From the NCBI GenBank assembly GCA_947177715.1, contig CAMWVM010000083.1, positions 1-6,961 on the forward strand: a stretch of DNA of 6,961 nt, read 5' to 3'. This DNA is from an uncultured Ruminococcus sp. (GTDB lineage: Bacteria; Bacillota; Clostridia; Oscillospirales; Ruminococcaceae). Numbering within the stretch: position 1 is the stretch's first letter; each line of letters starts with the position of its first letter. A program made the translations under genes and the position numbers. The notes under the pieces were generated by a model, which was not told where the DNA came from, made no database searches, and saw only the letters and a program-made list of their open reading frames with translations. Shown one piece after another: positions 1-6,665 of the stretch.

Positions 1-34
1 GGTTACACACATACACGCTTTTAACTTTCGCCAT
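1..34 (-). CDS. radA: RadA/Sms DNA repair protein, N-terminal fragment cut by the window edge
   Basis: Only the first 11 codons lie in the window and read MAKVKSVYVCN. This matches the usual opening of RadA/Sms, a RecA-like ATPase that promotes branch migration in recombinational repair. That family starts MAKxKxxxVCxECG, and its first cysteines belong to a zinc finger; here the first cysteine of the expected C-x2-C is visible. A ribosome binding site (GGAG, about 8 nt before the ATG) supports the start. The gene runs out of the window to the left. I see no clear sigma-A promoter directly in front, so it may depend on read-through or on a promoter I could not recognise. The call rests on 11 residues and family knowledge; another short zinc-finger protein cannot be excluded. 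Confidence 0.55.
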   Translation of the reverse strand, partial: MAKVKSVYVCN

Positions 35-397
35 AATAAAACTCCGTTCATACAAAAATATAATAAAAAATAGTGGAATGGGTTTAGGATTAGAGGTTTG
101 TTCAATTTGTTACGCAGTTAAACGCCATTTTTAGAGCTATGAATATAAAAACTCTGCCGTTGGTGTTTCTCTGCCTGTAAAGCCACATAAACACACGCTC
201 CAAAAAGCTCTACCAAGTTACACACTCCCCATTGTTCAATGAGAGCGAAAGCACTCGTTGCTTTCATCCTCTTGATTATCTGATGAGCAGGGACATACGG
301 CACGGTCAATGGCGGGTGCAGCCCGTTCATCTTACCATTGATGTGGACGTTAGCTCTGCTACTCCTTGTGCGTTATATGCCATTTTGCAAAGACCAG
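35..397. other. Unassigned GC-richer block between the toroid gene and radA
   Basis: This stretch holds no gene I can support. The part at about 235-383 is near 50% G+C by eye, clearly richer than the neighbouring genes. Short frames are open on both strands (minus 330-118; plus 232-450), but neither has a Shine-Dalgarno sequence at a proper distance and neither resembles a family I know. A minus-strand 18-codon frame (383-327, starting MAYNAQGVAEL) begins 14 nt after the upstream stop codon and overlaps the 330-118 frame by ATGA. It too lacks a good ribosome binding site. No T-tailed hairpin follows the upstream gene, so transcripts may run through into radA. The composition suggests a remnant of transferred DNA, which is inference. 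Confidence 0.4.
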
Positions 398-1381
398 CTA
401 TTTTTCAATTCTTCCAAATCGTTCTAATTTTACTAACATCCCGAGAGTGAGATATGCTTCATATAAGACTTGCAGTTTGCATAATCCGTCATCTTCACCA
501 AACGACCACCCTAATGGCCATCTACCGTCATCGCTTTGTTGTTTTATGCGATATTCCAATGAATCATCTACTAATTTTTTTACTGTGGAATATATAATGT
601 TATCCGGGGAATTTATTGCATCACATGGCAAATGCACATAGTCATTATCCGATTTGGTATAGTCAAGCTCCATAAAAGCAGTAGGGTTTTGACACAAAAT
701 AGAAGTTAATTTATTCGCTATCTTCTTATCTTTCAAGCATGGTACAAACCATTGAAAATACTCGAAATTGTAAGGAGTGCCATCATCAAAAATATTTTTA
801 TTATAAATCGGCGAATTTATATCCCAATACCGTAAAATATGCTGTATCGGATATTTAACAATATCCAAATACAATTCATCCGGTACAAGCTCGGAATAAT
901 ACGCAACAAATGCCGCAAAGCAAACTTTTTCGTTCGCGTCGTATAGTTTTATTCGTTCATCTTCATTTTCAATCGGAGTTATAGCATCTCCTCTATACCG
1001 AGTCCAACAACAATAAACTCCGTCATTGACCTCTGGTTCTGCAACATCGCCCCAATTACCAATTTCCGGGTGGTAACGTTCTAATATATATTTCATCATA
1101 TTTTGAATAACCGGATGATATGCAGAAGGTTTTTCTTTAAGAGCAAATATATATTTTATGGCAATCTCGGTACTTTTCAAGCATGGACCTTGATAATCAA
1201 ATTCATAAAAAAGCCCACCGAATCCGCCATTCTCATACTGATATTTAGACAATACCTTCATAAATTTATCAGTATTTTTATCCTCAAAGTTGTATATAAA
1301 CCATGCGCGGTTTATATCATCCGAGTGAATGAATATATAGTCCCTTGCTTTAAGAAAATTATCATGTGTTAGTTTTAACAT
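398..1381 (-). CDS. Alpha-alpha toroid (squalene cyclase/prenyltransferase-like repeat) protein of unknown function
   Basis: The predicted protein has 327 residues and no signal peptide or membrane segment, so it is probably cytosolic. It shows repeat motifs typical of terpenoid-cyclase/prenyltransferase (alpha/alpha)6 toroids: Q-x3-NGGFGG near residues 48-55, a GNWGD stretch at 108-112, and QQSDDGRWPLGW at 281-292, which resembles a QW motif. The squalene-hopene cyclase catalytic DxDD is not seen (only DDG near 199), and at about half the length of those enzymes it is unlikely to be a classical cyclase. A toroid hydrolase-like or binding role is possible; the substrate is unknown. The ATG is supported by AAGGAGG at 1398-1392, 10 nt upstream, and by a good promoter at 1451-1423. 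It appears monocistronic and lies between two compositionally unusual blocks, suggesting accessory DNA. Fold call moderate, function not assigned. Confidence 0.85.
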   Translation of the reverse strand: MLKLTHDNFLKARDYIFIHSDDINRAWFIYNFEDKNTDKFMKVLSKYQYENGGFGGLFYEFDYQGPCLKSTEIAIKYIFALKEKPSAYHPVIQNMMKYILERYHPEIGNWGDVAEPEVNDGVYCCWTRYRGDAITPIENEDERIKLYDANEKVCFAAFVAYYSELVPDELYLDIVKYPIQHILRYWDINSPIYNKNIFDDGTPYNFEYFQWFVPCLKDKKIANKLTSILCQNPTAFMELDYTKSDNDYVHLPCDAINSPDNIIYSTVKKLVDDSLEYRIKQQSDDGRWPLGWSFGEDDGLCKLQVLYEAYLTLGMLVKLERFGRIEK

Positions 1382-1422
1382 GGATGGACATCCTCCTTAT
1401 ATAAGTTACTTTTTATAATTAA

Positions 1423-1451
1423 ATTATACCATAATCAGTTTCATTTTTCCA
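1423..1451 (-). promoter_or_regulatory. Sigma-A type promoter of the toroid-protein gene
   Basis: On the minus strand TGGAAA (1451-1446, 4 of 6 matches) and TATAAT (1428-1423) are separated by 17 nt. TGG directly before the -10 gives an extended -10. The start site would fall near 1416, leaving a leader of about 35 nt with the ribosome binding site. Confidence 0.6.
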
Positions 1452-1504
1452 CTTCATTTTGTATACCTCGCACGGATAGCCATTTGCGAAAATACAAAGA
1501 GGGT

Positions 1505-1520
1505 TTGGGAAATTTCCCAA
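1505..1520. repeat. 16-bp perfect palindrome
   Basis: TTGGGAAATTTCCCAA reads identically on both strands. It lies about 55 nt upstream of the toroid-gene promoter. It could be a binding site for a dimeric regulator or simply part of the remnant block; nothing else in the window points to a cognate protein. Confidence 0.7.
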
Positions 1521-1691
1521 CAAGCGATTTTTCGGAAGATGGTACCCTCTTCCTATGCTTGCTGTTCCAAAAGTTACTCCGAAATACGGGAACGGAATGG
1601 AAAAGAAGTGATTTTTCAGCGATATTCTACATAGGTTCTTGGTGCCTATGGTACCCGCATTTCCAAAACAACGCTGTAAGGTGTTATGAAG

Positions 1692-1726
1692 TAAAATAAG
1701 GAAATATGTTAAACAGCCTTATTTTA
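1692..1726. repeat. 10-bp perfect inverted repeat with 15-nt spacer
   Basis: TAAAATAAGG (1692-1701) and CCTTATTTTA (1717-1726) are exact inverted copies. The stem is AT-rich and lacks an adjoining long T tract beyond its own bases, so it is a weak terminator candidate at best; it may be a structural end of the anomalous block. Confidence 0.6.
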
Positions 1727-1786
1727 AGCCGCTTTGCAGCTGCTCCTATAAACACTTATAAGGCATTTCGCAGGCTTTTAATCAAT

Positions 1787-1822
1787 AAAAAATCTCAGCG
1801 GCAGCATTTAGCAGCCACTGAG
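1787..1822 (-). terminator. Rho-independent terminator of the ABC transporter operon
   Basis: On the minus strand the hairpin at 1822-1794 begins CTCAGTGGC and closes on GCCGCTGAG, with ten base pairs, two mismatches and a small ATTTA-type loop. It is followed by TTTTTTATT (1793-1785). It lies about 110 nt after the permease stop codon and is the first terminator met by transcripts of the ABC operon. Confidence 0.8.
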
Positions 1823-1872
1823 GGTATTATACCAAAAATTCTCTCTTACTCGCTGCTACAAAGCTTTGCTTT
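1787..1872 (-). ncRNA. Possible small RNA of about 86 nt (tentative)
   Basis: A promoter-like pair at 1907-1879 would start a transcript near 1872 that stops at the terminator ending near 1787. The transcript has no ORF of note. The DNA around its 5' end forms a hairpin (1877-1855, nine pairs with one mismatch, loop AAA), mostly inside the transcript, and its 3' end is the terminator hairpin. Two hairpins joined by a purine-rich linker under a separate promoter is a plausible sRNA layout, but I recognise no known family. It could equally be only the 3' end of the ABC operon mRNA. Confidence 0.25.
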
Positions 1873-1878
1873 ATAGCA

Positions 1879-1907
1879 ATTATACCATAACCACAATTCT
1901 ATTGCAA
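1879..1907 (-). promoter_or_regulatory. Promoter-like element behind the ABC operon
   Basis: TTGCAA (1907-1902, 4 of 6) and TATAAT (1884-1879) are separated by 17 nt, with an extended TGG before the -10. The 13 bases TTATGGTATAATT are identical to those around the -10 of the toroid-gene promoter (1434-1422). It reads toward the terminator at 1822-1787. Confidence 0.4.
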
Positions 1908-1934
1908 CAATGATTCACATAAAGTAAAAATATA

Positions 1935-4184
1935 TTATTCTGCATTTTTTAAGGCTTCGTCCATTGGTATTTTCTTTATCTTTCTGAAATTTAAAAGACT
2001 TACCAAAGCAAAGCAAACAACTCCGCTTATTATCATTTTCGGATATATATAAGGAGAGATATAATATGGCAGCCAGCCAGTAAAGCTTTGAAGCATTGGT
2101 TTCCATATTGCCCAAACGCCGTAATAGCATATCGGCAAACTTAAAATAATCGAGATTAACGTTACAAATGCAGTTGACACAATATACAGCTTTCCGACCT
2201 CTCCATTGCTGTACCCGAGAATCTTTGTCATTGAAATTGACGCTGCATTTTTCTCAAGGACAATTTTTGAAAGCAGATATATCATCATTACAAAAAGTAA
2301 TGCCGAAAAGCCACCAAACATCATGAACACATTACCCATAGAATCCTCAAGCTGATCTGACATAAGAGTTAGGTCGTGCTGGACAATTTCAGTAGAAATA
2401 AAGCCTGTATCTATATCCTCCAGCTTTTCATTAGACAAATAACCTATATAATAATCTTCGTCTTTATCAAACACAGCATTGAAGTTAGCTCTATTTATAA
2501 ATATTGCAATGGTTGATGGATATTTATATACTCCGTCCACTATGAAGGTATAGTCGTCTTTCGAATATTTATCTTTAAGGATGATTTCATCACCTTTTCT
2601 AATGCCGAATTTATCTGCATAGGCATTTGAAATCACAGCTTTTTTCTCATTTTGGGGCAAGTAAATATTATCAATATACTTACTGTTTTCCTCAACACCA
2701 TAAACTGAAACCTCTTCGTCATATTTTCCGTAAATGAGAGAAGTAACGGAATACTTTTCTGCATTCTCATTTATAGTTTCAACCGGCGATTTCAGAACAT
2801 ACTGATGCTCGGCAAACATACTGTTTTTAACTTCATCTTTAAAATTATCAAGAAGCGGGCTGAAGCAAAGACCAAAGAACAACAGAAAGTTTGCAAGTAA
2901 TATTCCGACAAAGAGTACGATATATGTAGGAATATTCTGCATTATAATTCTTGTTCTGAAGCGTGTCATAAAGCTCCATTTCGGAAGCCTTACTGCTTTT
3001 TTACGCTGTTTTTTCTTCAAATCACGTCTAAGAAATTTCAGCGGTGAAAGCGACAGCTTTCTAACAATCATAATAATATTTACCACAAGCATTATTATGA
3101 TTGGTGAAACTGTTGTAAGAATAAACGCCTCTGCACTCCAGACTGTTCTATAATCAGGAAGAGAATAACTTCCTCTATACAAATCAGCCATTATATATTT
3201 AAAATATGTATATCCCAGAATATTACCTATTACTGCTGATATAAGCGTTACTATAACAGGCATTGCAAGATAATGCCTAAGTATTTCAGCCTTTGTATAT
3301 CCTGACGCTCTCAGCGTACCGATGACGTTTGCTTCCTGCTCAATAGTATTTGAAACGATTACGGCAAACACAAAGGCAAGCACTGCCATAACTATATAGA
3401 GCAACACGATAAACATAACTTTATCTTTGCCCATATCATCGCCTGCAAAATTAATTGCTTGGTTATTCTCACGCTTAACAAAATCGGTAAGCTCAGTTTT
3501 ACCTGCAAGATACTCCATTATATTATTAGATTTATCTATTCGCTGATTTTCATTTAAATTCCCGTCATTGTATTTCCACGCATAGCAATATTTCAAAAAA
3601 TCTTTATCAAATTCTTCAAATGCCTGTTCAGTCACCATTGCTACACTGAATTTATGGGCATCAAACATCATATCTGTATTATTTTTAAACAAAGAGCTAT
3701 AATCAGAAAGAGCCACATATCCACAGACATTATATTCTTTTTCTCTTATGATTATGGTATCACCAACTTCTATATTGTTATTCTCTGCATAAAGCCTGTC
3801 TATAGCAATATCGTTATTGCTCTTTGGAAAATCACCTTTTATCAAATCTGCGCCGTTTATATCAACTCTGGTTTTATATATTCTTACCGTATGGTCTTTT
3901 CCTGAATCTGAGTCAATATAAATATTGTCATAAACCTTTATTGACATATCTTTTTCAAGATTATCTTTGAAATTTTTATTTATTGCTTTGGAAAGTATAA
4001 AATGGCCGTCCTCCACATTATATTTTTCAAAGCTTTCATCATATGTTTTCTTTAAGCTGTCGTCTGCCACAAGGAACCCCGAAACAAAGCCTATGGCGGC
4101 AATCATGAAAACAAAGATAACAAGATATTTCCCGAAGTCATTTTTTAGCTCTCTCGGCAATCTTTTTATAAGCGGATTTTTCAT
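1935..4184 (-). CDS. ABC transporter permease with two FtsX domains (MacB/LolE-like)
   Basis: The integral membrane subunit has 749 residues and is the partner of the ATPase encoded just upstream. It is built as two FtsX-type halves, each with one helix, a large extracytoplasmic domain and then three helices. Predicted helices are near residues 20-40, 257-280, 306-328, 352-374, 420-442, 619-640, 668-690 and 716-732. Probable coupling segments facing the ATPase are the conserved-looking 'GTLRASGYTKAEIL' (about 289-302) and 'TKILGYSNGEVGKL' (about 653-666). Such pumps use ATP-driven motions to export peptides, lipids or antibiotics rather than import; the substrate is not evident. The frame is open further up to a TTG at 4226, but that codon lacks a ribosome binding site. 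The ATG at 4184 has AAAGGA upstream (12 nt, slightly long) and gives the usual opening MKNPLIKRLPREL. It follows the ATPase stop by 35 nt. Confidence 0.9.
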   Translation of the reverse strand: MKNPLIKRLPRELKNDFGKYLVIFVFMIAAIGFVSGFLVADDSLKKTYDESFEKYNVEDGHFILSKAINKNFKDNLEKDMSIKVYDNIYIDSDSGKDHTVRIYKTRVDINGADLIKGDFPKSNNDIAIDRLYAENNNIEVGDTIIIREKEYNVCGYVALSDYSSLFKNNTDMMFDAHKFSVAMVTEQAFEEFDKDFLKYCYAWKYNDGNLNENQRIDKSNNIMEYLAGKTELTDFVKRENNQAINFAGDDMGKDKVMFIVLLYIVMAVLAFVFAVIVSNTIEQEANVIGTLRASGYTKAEILRHYLAMPVIVTLISAVIGNILGYTYFKYIMADLYRGSYSLPDYRTVWSAEAFILTTVSPIIIMLVVNIIMIVRKLSLSPLKFLRRDLKKKQRKKAVRLPKWSFMTRFRTRIIMQNIPTYIVLFVGILLANFLLFFGLCFSPLLDNFKDEVKNSMFAEHQYVLKSPVETINENAEKYSVTSLIYGKYDEEVSVYGVEENSKYIDNIYLPQNEKKAVISNAYADKFGIRKGDEIILKDKYSKDDYTFIVDGVYKYPSTIAIFINRANFNAVFDKDEDYYIGYLSNEKLEDIDTGFISTEIVQHDLTLMSDQLEDSMGNVFMMFGGFSALLFVMMIYLLSKIVLEKNAASISMTKILGYSNGEVGKLYIVSTAFVTLISIILSLPICYYGVWAIWKPMLQSFTGWLPYYISPYIYPKMIISGVVCFALVSLLNFRKIKKIPMDEALKNAE

Positions 4185-4219
4185 ATTATCAAACAATCCT
4201 TTCTGTAAAATTTCCGCTG

Positions 4220-4918
4220 TTACCAATCAAGGTCGGCCGCATTGATTTTTTCTTCGTTAATATAATTTTTTCTTATCATGCCGTCCTTTAGTTTTATAAT
4301 TCTGTCTGCCATATTTTTTATTGCGTCATTATGGGTAACCATGATAACTGTATTGCCGTATTTTTTATTTATATCTTCAATAAGGCAAAGAATTTCTTTT
4401 GAGGTTTTATAATCCAAAGCACCGGTAGGTTCGTCGCAAAGTAGTATATCAGGATTCTTGATAATAGCTCTTCCTATAGCTGTTCTTTGCTGTTGACCGC
4501 CTGAAAGCTGGTTAGGAATTTTATGTCTATGCTCATATAAACCTAAGGTTTTTAATATTTCATCAGTATTAAGTGGATTATCGCTAAGATATGATCCGAC
4601 CTCTACATTTTCCTTTACTGTTAAATTGGGAATAAGATTATAAAACTGAAAAACATAGCCTAAATGCTTTCTTCTGTACAAAGTCAACCTTTTTTCAGTC
4701 ATGTTTGCCGTTTTTTCACCGTTTATTGCCACATACCCTTTGTCGGCATAATCTATTCCGCCGATAATATTAAGCAATGTAGATTTTCCAGAGCCTGACG
4801 GCCCTAAAAGCACACAAATTTCGCCTTTTTCGATTTGTGCATCAATCCCTTTCAACACTTCTGTATAATTTTCTCCTTCGCCGTATTGTTTCCATATATC
4901 ACTTAATTCAAGAAACAT
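4220..4918 (-). CDS. ABC transporter ATP-binding protein (MacB/LolD-type)
   Basis: This 232-residue nucleotide-binding subunit has every motif intact: Walker A GPSGSGKST (39-47), Q-loop glutamine 91 in VFQFYNL, signature LSGGQ (138-142), Walker B ILLCDE (158-163), D-loop ALD (167-169) and switch histidine 196. The sequence around LSGGQQQR and CDEPTGALD is that of the MacB/LolD exporter family, which pairs with FtsX-type permeases. The adjacent gene supplies one. The protein should form a dimer on the cytoplasmic face and power the permease. The start is firm: GAGGAGG lies 7 nt before the ATG. Transcription appears to come from two tandem promoters (5066-5038 and 4996-4968) whose start regions carry inverted repeats, so the operon is probably tightly repressed until induced. 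No regulator gene lies next to it. Confidence 0.95.
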   Translation of the reverse strand: MFLELSDIWKQYGEGENYTEVLKGIDAQIEKGEICVLLGPSGSGKSTLLNIIGGIDYADKGYVAINGEKTANMTEKRLTLYRRKHLGYVFQFYNLIPNLTVKENVEVGSYLSDNPLNTDEILKTLGLYEHRHKIPNQLSGGQQQRTAIGRAIIKNPDILLCDEPTGALDYKTSKEILCLIEDINKKYGNTVIMVTHNDAIKNMADRIIKLKDGMIRKNYINEEKINAADLDW

Positions 4919-4940
4919 TAATATTCCTCCTCACCGTCAA

Positions 4941-4964
4941 ACGTATGAATAATTGTTCATGCGT
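4941..4964. promoter_or_regulatory. 24-bp near-perfect palindromic operator at the proximal ABC-operon promoter
   Basis: Half-site ACGnATGAAnAA is mirrored exactly (11... to 12-base halves; 10 of 12 base pairs symmetric, 20 of 24 bases). It begins 3 nt downstream of the TATAAT at 4973-4968 and would span about +1 to +20. This is a classic position for a TetR- or MarR-type repressor to block transcription. The family of the regulator is inference; no regulator gene is visible. Confidence 0.75.
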
Positions 4965-4967
4965 TAT

Positions 4968-4996
4968 ATTATATCACATGTATAAAACTTTGTCAA
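4968..4996 (-). promoter_or_regulatory. Consensus promoter (proximal) of the ABC transporter operon
   Basis: TTGACA (4996-4991) and TATAAT (4973-4968) are both perfect and 17 nt apart, with TGA before the -10 giving an extended -10. Start site near 4961, leader about 43 nt. Such a strong promoter without control would be unusual for a pump, which fits the operator lying at its start site. Confidence 0.9.
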
Positions 4997-5005
4997 GACG
5001 CAAAC

Positions 5006-5037
5006 AAGCTTTGGTTAGCAGCAGCTAACCAAAGCTT
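5006..5037. repeat. 14-bp perfect inverted repeat with 4-nt loop between the tandem promoters
   Basis: AAGCTTTGGTTAGC (5006-5019) and its exact inverted copy (5024-5037) flank AGCA. It abuts the -10 of the distal promoter (5043-5038) and ends 9 nt before the -35 of the proximal one. Neither side has a T tract, so it is unlikely to be a terminator. Its place suggests a second operator, or a 5' hairpin in the transcript from the distal promoter. Confidence 0.8.
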
Positions 5038-5066
5038 AGAATATCATTTATTTTTCTATATGTCAA
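5038..5066 (-). promoter_or_regulatory. Distal promoter of the ABC transporter operon
   Basis: TTGACA (5066-5061, perfect) and TATTCT (5043-5038, 4 of 6) are 17 nt apart, with TGA before the -10. The predicted start near 5031 lies inside the inverted repeat at 5006-5037. Between 5067 and 5224 I see nothing further. Confidence 0.65.
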
Positions 5067-5224
5067 GGTAATATCCATTTCAGTTTTACTTATCTTTAAA
5101 ATTTGTTTTTAATTACAAATGAAAGCATTTTAACTATCCAAGGGGCTATGCAGTTTGACTATCAAAAAGCAATAAATGTTTGATTAGGTAAACAAAAGGT
5201 CTGGCAATTTAATATAAAACACAC

Positions 5225-5261
5225 AACCCTGCTGTCATGTGATCAACACAACAGCAGGGTT
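5225..5261 (-). terminator. Hairpin terminator after metY, possibly bidirectional
   Basis: AACCCTGCTGT (5225-5235) and ACAGCAGGGTT (5251-5261) form an 11-bp perfect stem with a 15-nt loop, starting 10 nt after the metY stop codon. On the minus strand the tail is GTGTGTTTTATATT, moderately T-rich. On the plus strand the tail is much richer in T, but no plus-strand gene needs it. Confidence 0.7.
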
Positions 5262-5271
5262 TTTAAGTTTT

Positions 5272-6570
5272 TTATTTTATTGCATCAAACGCTTCCTGTA
5301 AATCAAAGAGGATATCGTCGATATGCTCTGTACCGATGGAAAGACGGATTGTATTAGGTTTTATGCCCTGTTCGGCAAGCTCTGCTTCATTAAGCTGAGA
5401 ATGAGTTGTGGTTGCGGGATGGATAGCCAATGACTTAACGTCTGCAACATTGGCAAGGAGTGAAAAAATCTGAAGATTATCTATAAACTTCTTTGCATCC
5501 TCTGCTCCGCCCTTAATTTCAAATGTGAAAATTGAACCTCCACCATTTGGGAAATACTTATCATAAAGCTCTTTATACTTGCTTCCAGGCAAGGATGGGT
5601 GATTTACATTTTCCACTTGTGGATGGTTAGCAAGAAATTCTACAACCTTCTTAGTATTCTCTGCATGTCTTTCAACTCTTAATGAGAGTGTTTCCAATCC
5701 CTGAAGAAATATGAATGCATGGAATGGAGATAATGTTGCACCAGTATCACGAAGCAAAATTGCACGAATCTTTGTAACAAATGCTGCTTTTCCTACTGCT
5801 TTTGTGAATGAAACACCATGATAGCTTGGGTTTGGTTCTGTAATTGACGGGAACTTTCCGCTTGCTTCCCAATCGAAGTTTCCACTATCCACGATAACGC
5901 CGCCGATTGCTGTACCGTGTCCTCCAATAAATTTTGTTGCAGAATGAACAACGATATCAGCACCGTACTCAATAGGCCTTACCAGGTAAGGGGTAGCAAA
6001 GGTACTGTCGATTACCAACGGAATTTTATGTGCATGGGCAATATCAGCCACCTTTTTTATATCAATGATATTTGAATTCGGATTCCCAAGTGTTTCTATA
6101 AAAACAGCTTTAGTATTCTCCTGAATTGCTTTTTCAAATGCACCCTCTTCATCAGGATCAACAAAGGTGGTTGTAATTCCATACTCAGGAAGAGTGTGAG
6201 CAAGCAAGTTATATGTTCCGCCATAGATAGTATTAGCGGCAACGATATGGTCACCTGCATGTGCAAGATTTTGGAATGTATAAGTAATTGCAGCGGCGCC
6301 TGAAGCCACAGCCAAAGCAGCAACACCGCCCTCCAATGCAGCAATTCTCTTTTCAAAAATATCCTGAGTAGGATTTGTTAATCTTCCATAGATATTACCT
6401 GCATCGCTCAGATTAAAGCGAGCTTCAGCGTGATCTGAATTATGGAAAACATATGATGTAGTTGCATAAATAGGAACAGCTCTTGCGTCTGTTACCGGAT
6501 CTGCCTCTTCCTGTCCCACATGAAGTGCCAATGTTTCAAATTTAAGATTTCTATCATTTATTTTGCTCAT
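5272..6570 (-). CDS. metY: O-acetylhomoserine aminocarboxypropyltransferase (O-acetylhomoserine sulfhydrylase)
   Basis: This 432-residue enzyme belongs to the Cys/Met metabolism PLP-dependent family. It should convert O-acetylhomoserine and sulfide to homocysteine and acetate, the direct sulfhydrylation route to methionine, in the cytosol. Visible marks are the IYGRLTNPT segment (tyrosine 61, arginine 63, phosphate binding from the neighbouring subunit), SGAAA near 90-94, IYGGT near 115-119 with the ring-stacking tyrosine, aspartate 188 in VIDSTFATP, the Schiff-base lysine 213 in HSATKFIGGHG, and a C-terminal arginine in NTIRLSIGTEHIDD. The length and HSATKFIGGHGTAIGG favour MetY over cystathionine synthases and lyases. 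The frame extends to an ATG at 6588, but the ATG at 6570 has AGAGG 8 nt upstream and gives the usual MSKINDRNLKFETLALHVGQ opening, so I chose it. It is preceded by a long leader with an upstream ORF and followed by a hairpin terminator. Confidence 0.93.
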   Translation of the reverse strand: MSKINDRNLKFETLALHVGQEEADPVTDARAVPIYATTSYVFHNSDHAEARFNLSDAGNIYGRLTNPTQDIFEKRIAALEGGVAALAVASGAAAITYTFQNLAHAGDHIVAANTIYGGTYNLLAHTLPEYGITTTFVDPDEEGAFEKAIQENTKAVFIETLGNPNSNIIDIKKVADIAHAHKIPLVIDSTFATPYLVRPIEYGADIVVHSATKFIGGHGTAIGGVIVDSGNFDWEASGKFPSITEPNPSYHGVSFTKAVGKAAFVTKIRAILLRDTGATLSPFHAFIFLQGLETLSLRVERHAENTKKVVEFLANHPQVENVNHPSLPGSKYKELYDKYFPNGGGSIFTFEIKGGAEDAKKFIDNLQIFSLLANVADVKSLAIHPATTTHSQLNEAELAEQGIKPNTIRLSIGTEHIDDILFDLQEAFDAIK

Positions 6571-6665
6571 TATACTTACCTCTTTCATAAAATTATTTTT
6601 TCTTTATTTAATATGTATCAATTACAAAAAATTTATTAACCTATTACTTTTATCAAAAACAGTTT

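Larger units (their letters stand above)
1452..1786. other. Gene-free block with dense inverted repeats and a start-less open frame
   Basis: No gene can be supported here. The block is GC-richer than the flanking genes and contains a 16-bp palindrome (1505-1520), a 10-bp inverted repeat (1692-1726), a smaller hairpin CATAGG/CCTATG (1630-1650) and ATGGTACCC repeated in direct orientation near 1538 and 1648. On the minus strand one frame is open for 99 codons (1718-1422, stop at 1419-1421), but its only ATG lies 14 codons before the stop. A plus-strand frame (1484-1699) starts with ATG but lacks a ribosome binding site and family resemblance. A decayed gene or mobile-element remnant would fit; this is inference. 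Confidence 0.4.

Noticed and set aside
118..330. Minus-strand 70-codon ORF starting MNGLHPPLTVPYV
   Set aside because: No Shine-Dalgarno at a usable distance and no recognisable domain; described as part of the GC-rich block instead.
232..450. Plus-strand 72-codon ORF
   Set aside because: No ribosome binding site, runs into the 3' end of the toroid gene on the other strand, and no family resemblance.
1484..1699. Plus-strand 71-codon ORF
   Set aside because: No convincing ribosome binding site or family, and the opposite strand is open as well; kept only as part of the anomalous block.
5006..5037. Inverted repeat as a terminator
   Set aside because: No T tract on either side, no plus-strand gene, and metY already has a terminator at 5225-5261.
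5025..5078. 17-residue ORF MDITLTYRKINDILSFG upstream of the ABC operon
   Set aside because: The -35 and -10 of the distal promoter lie inside it and its Shine-Dalgarno is weak; the promoter reading explains the sequence better.
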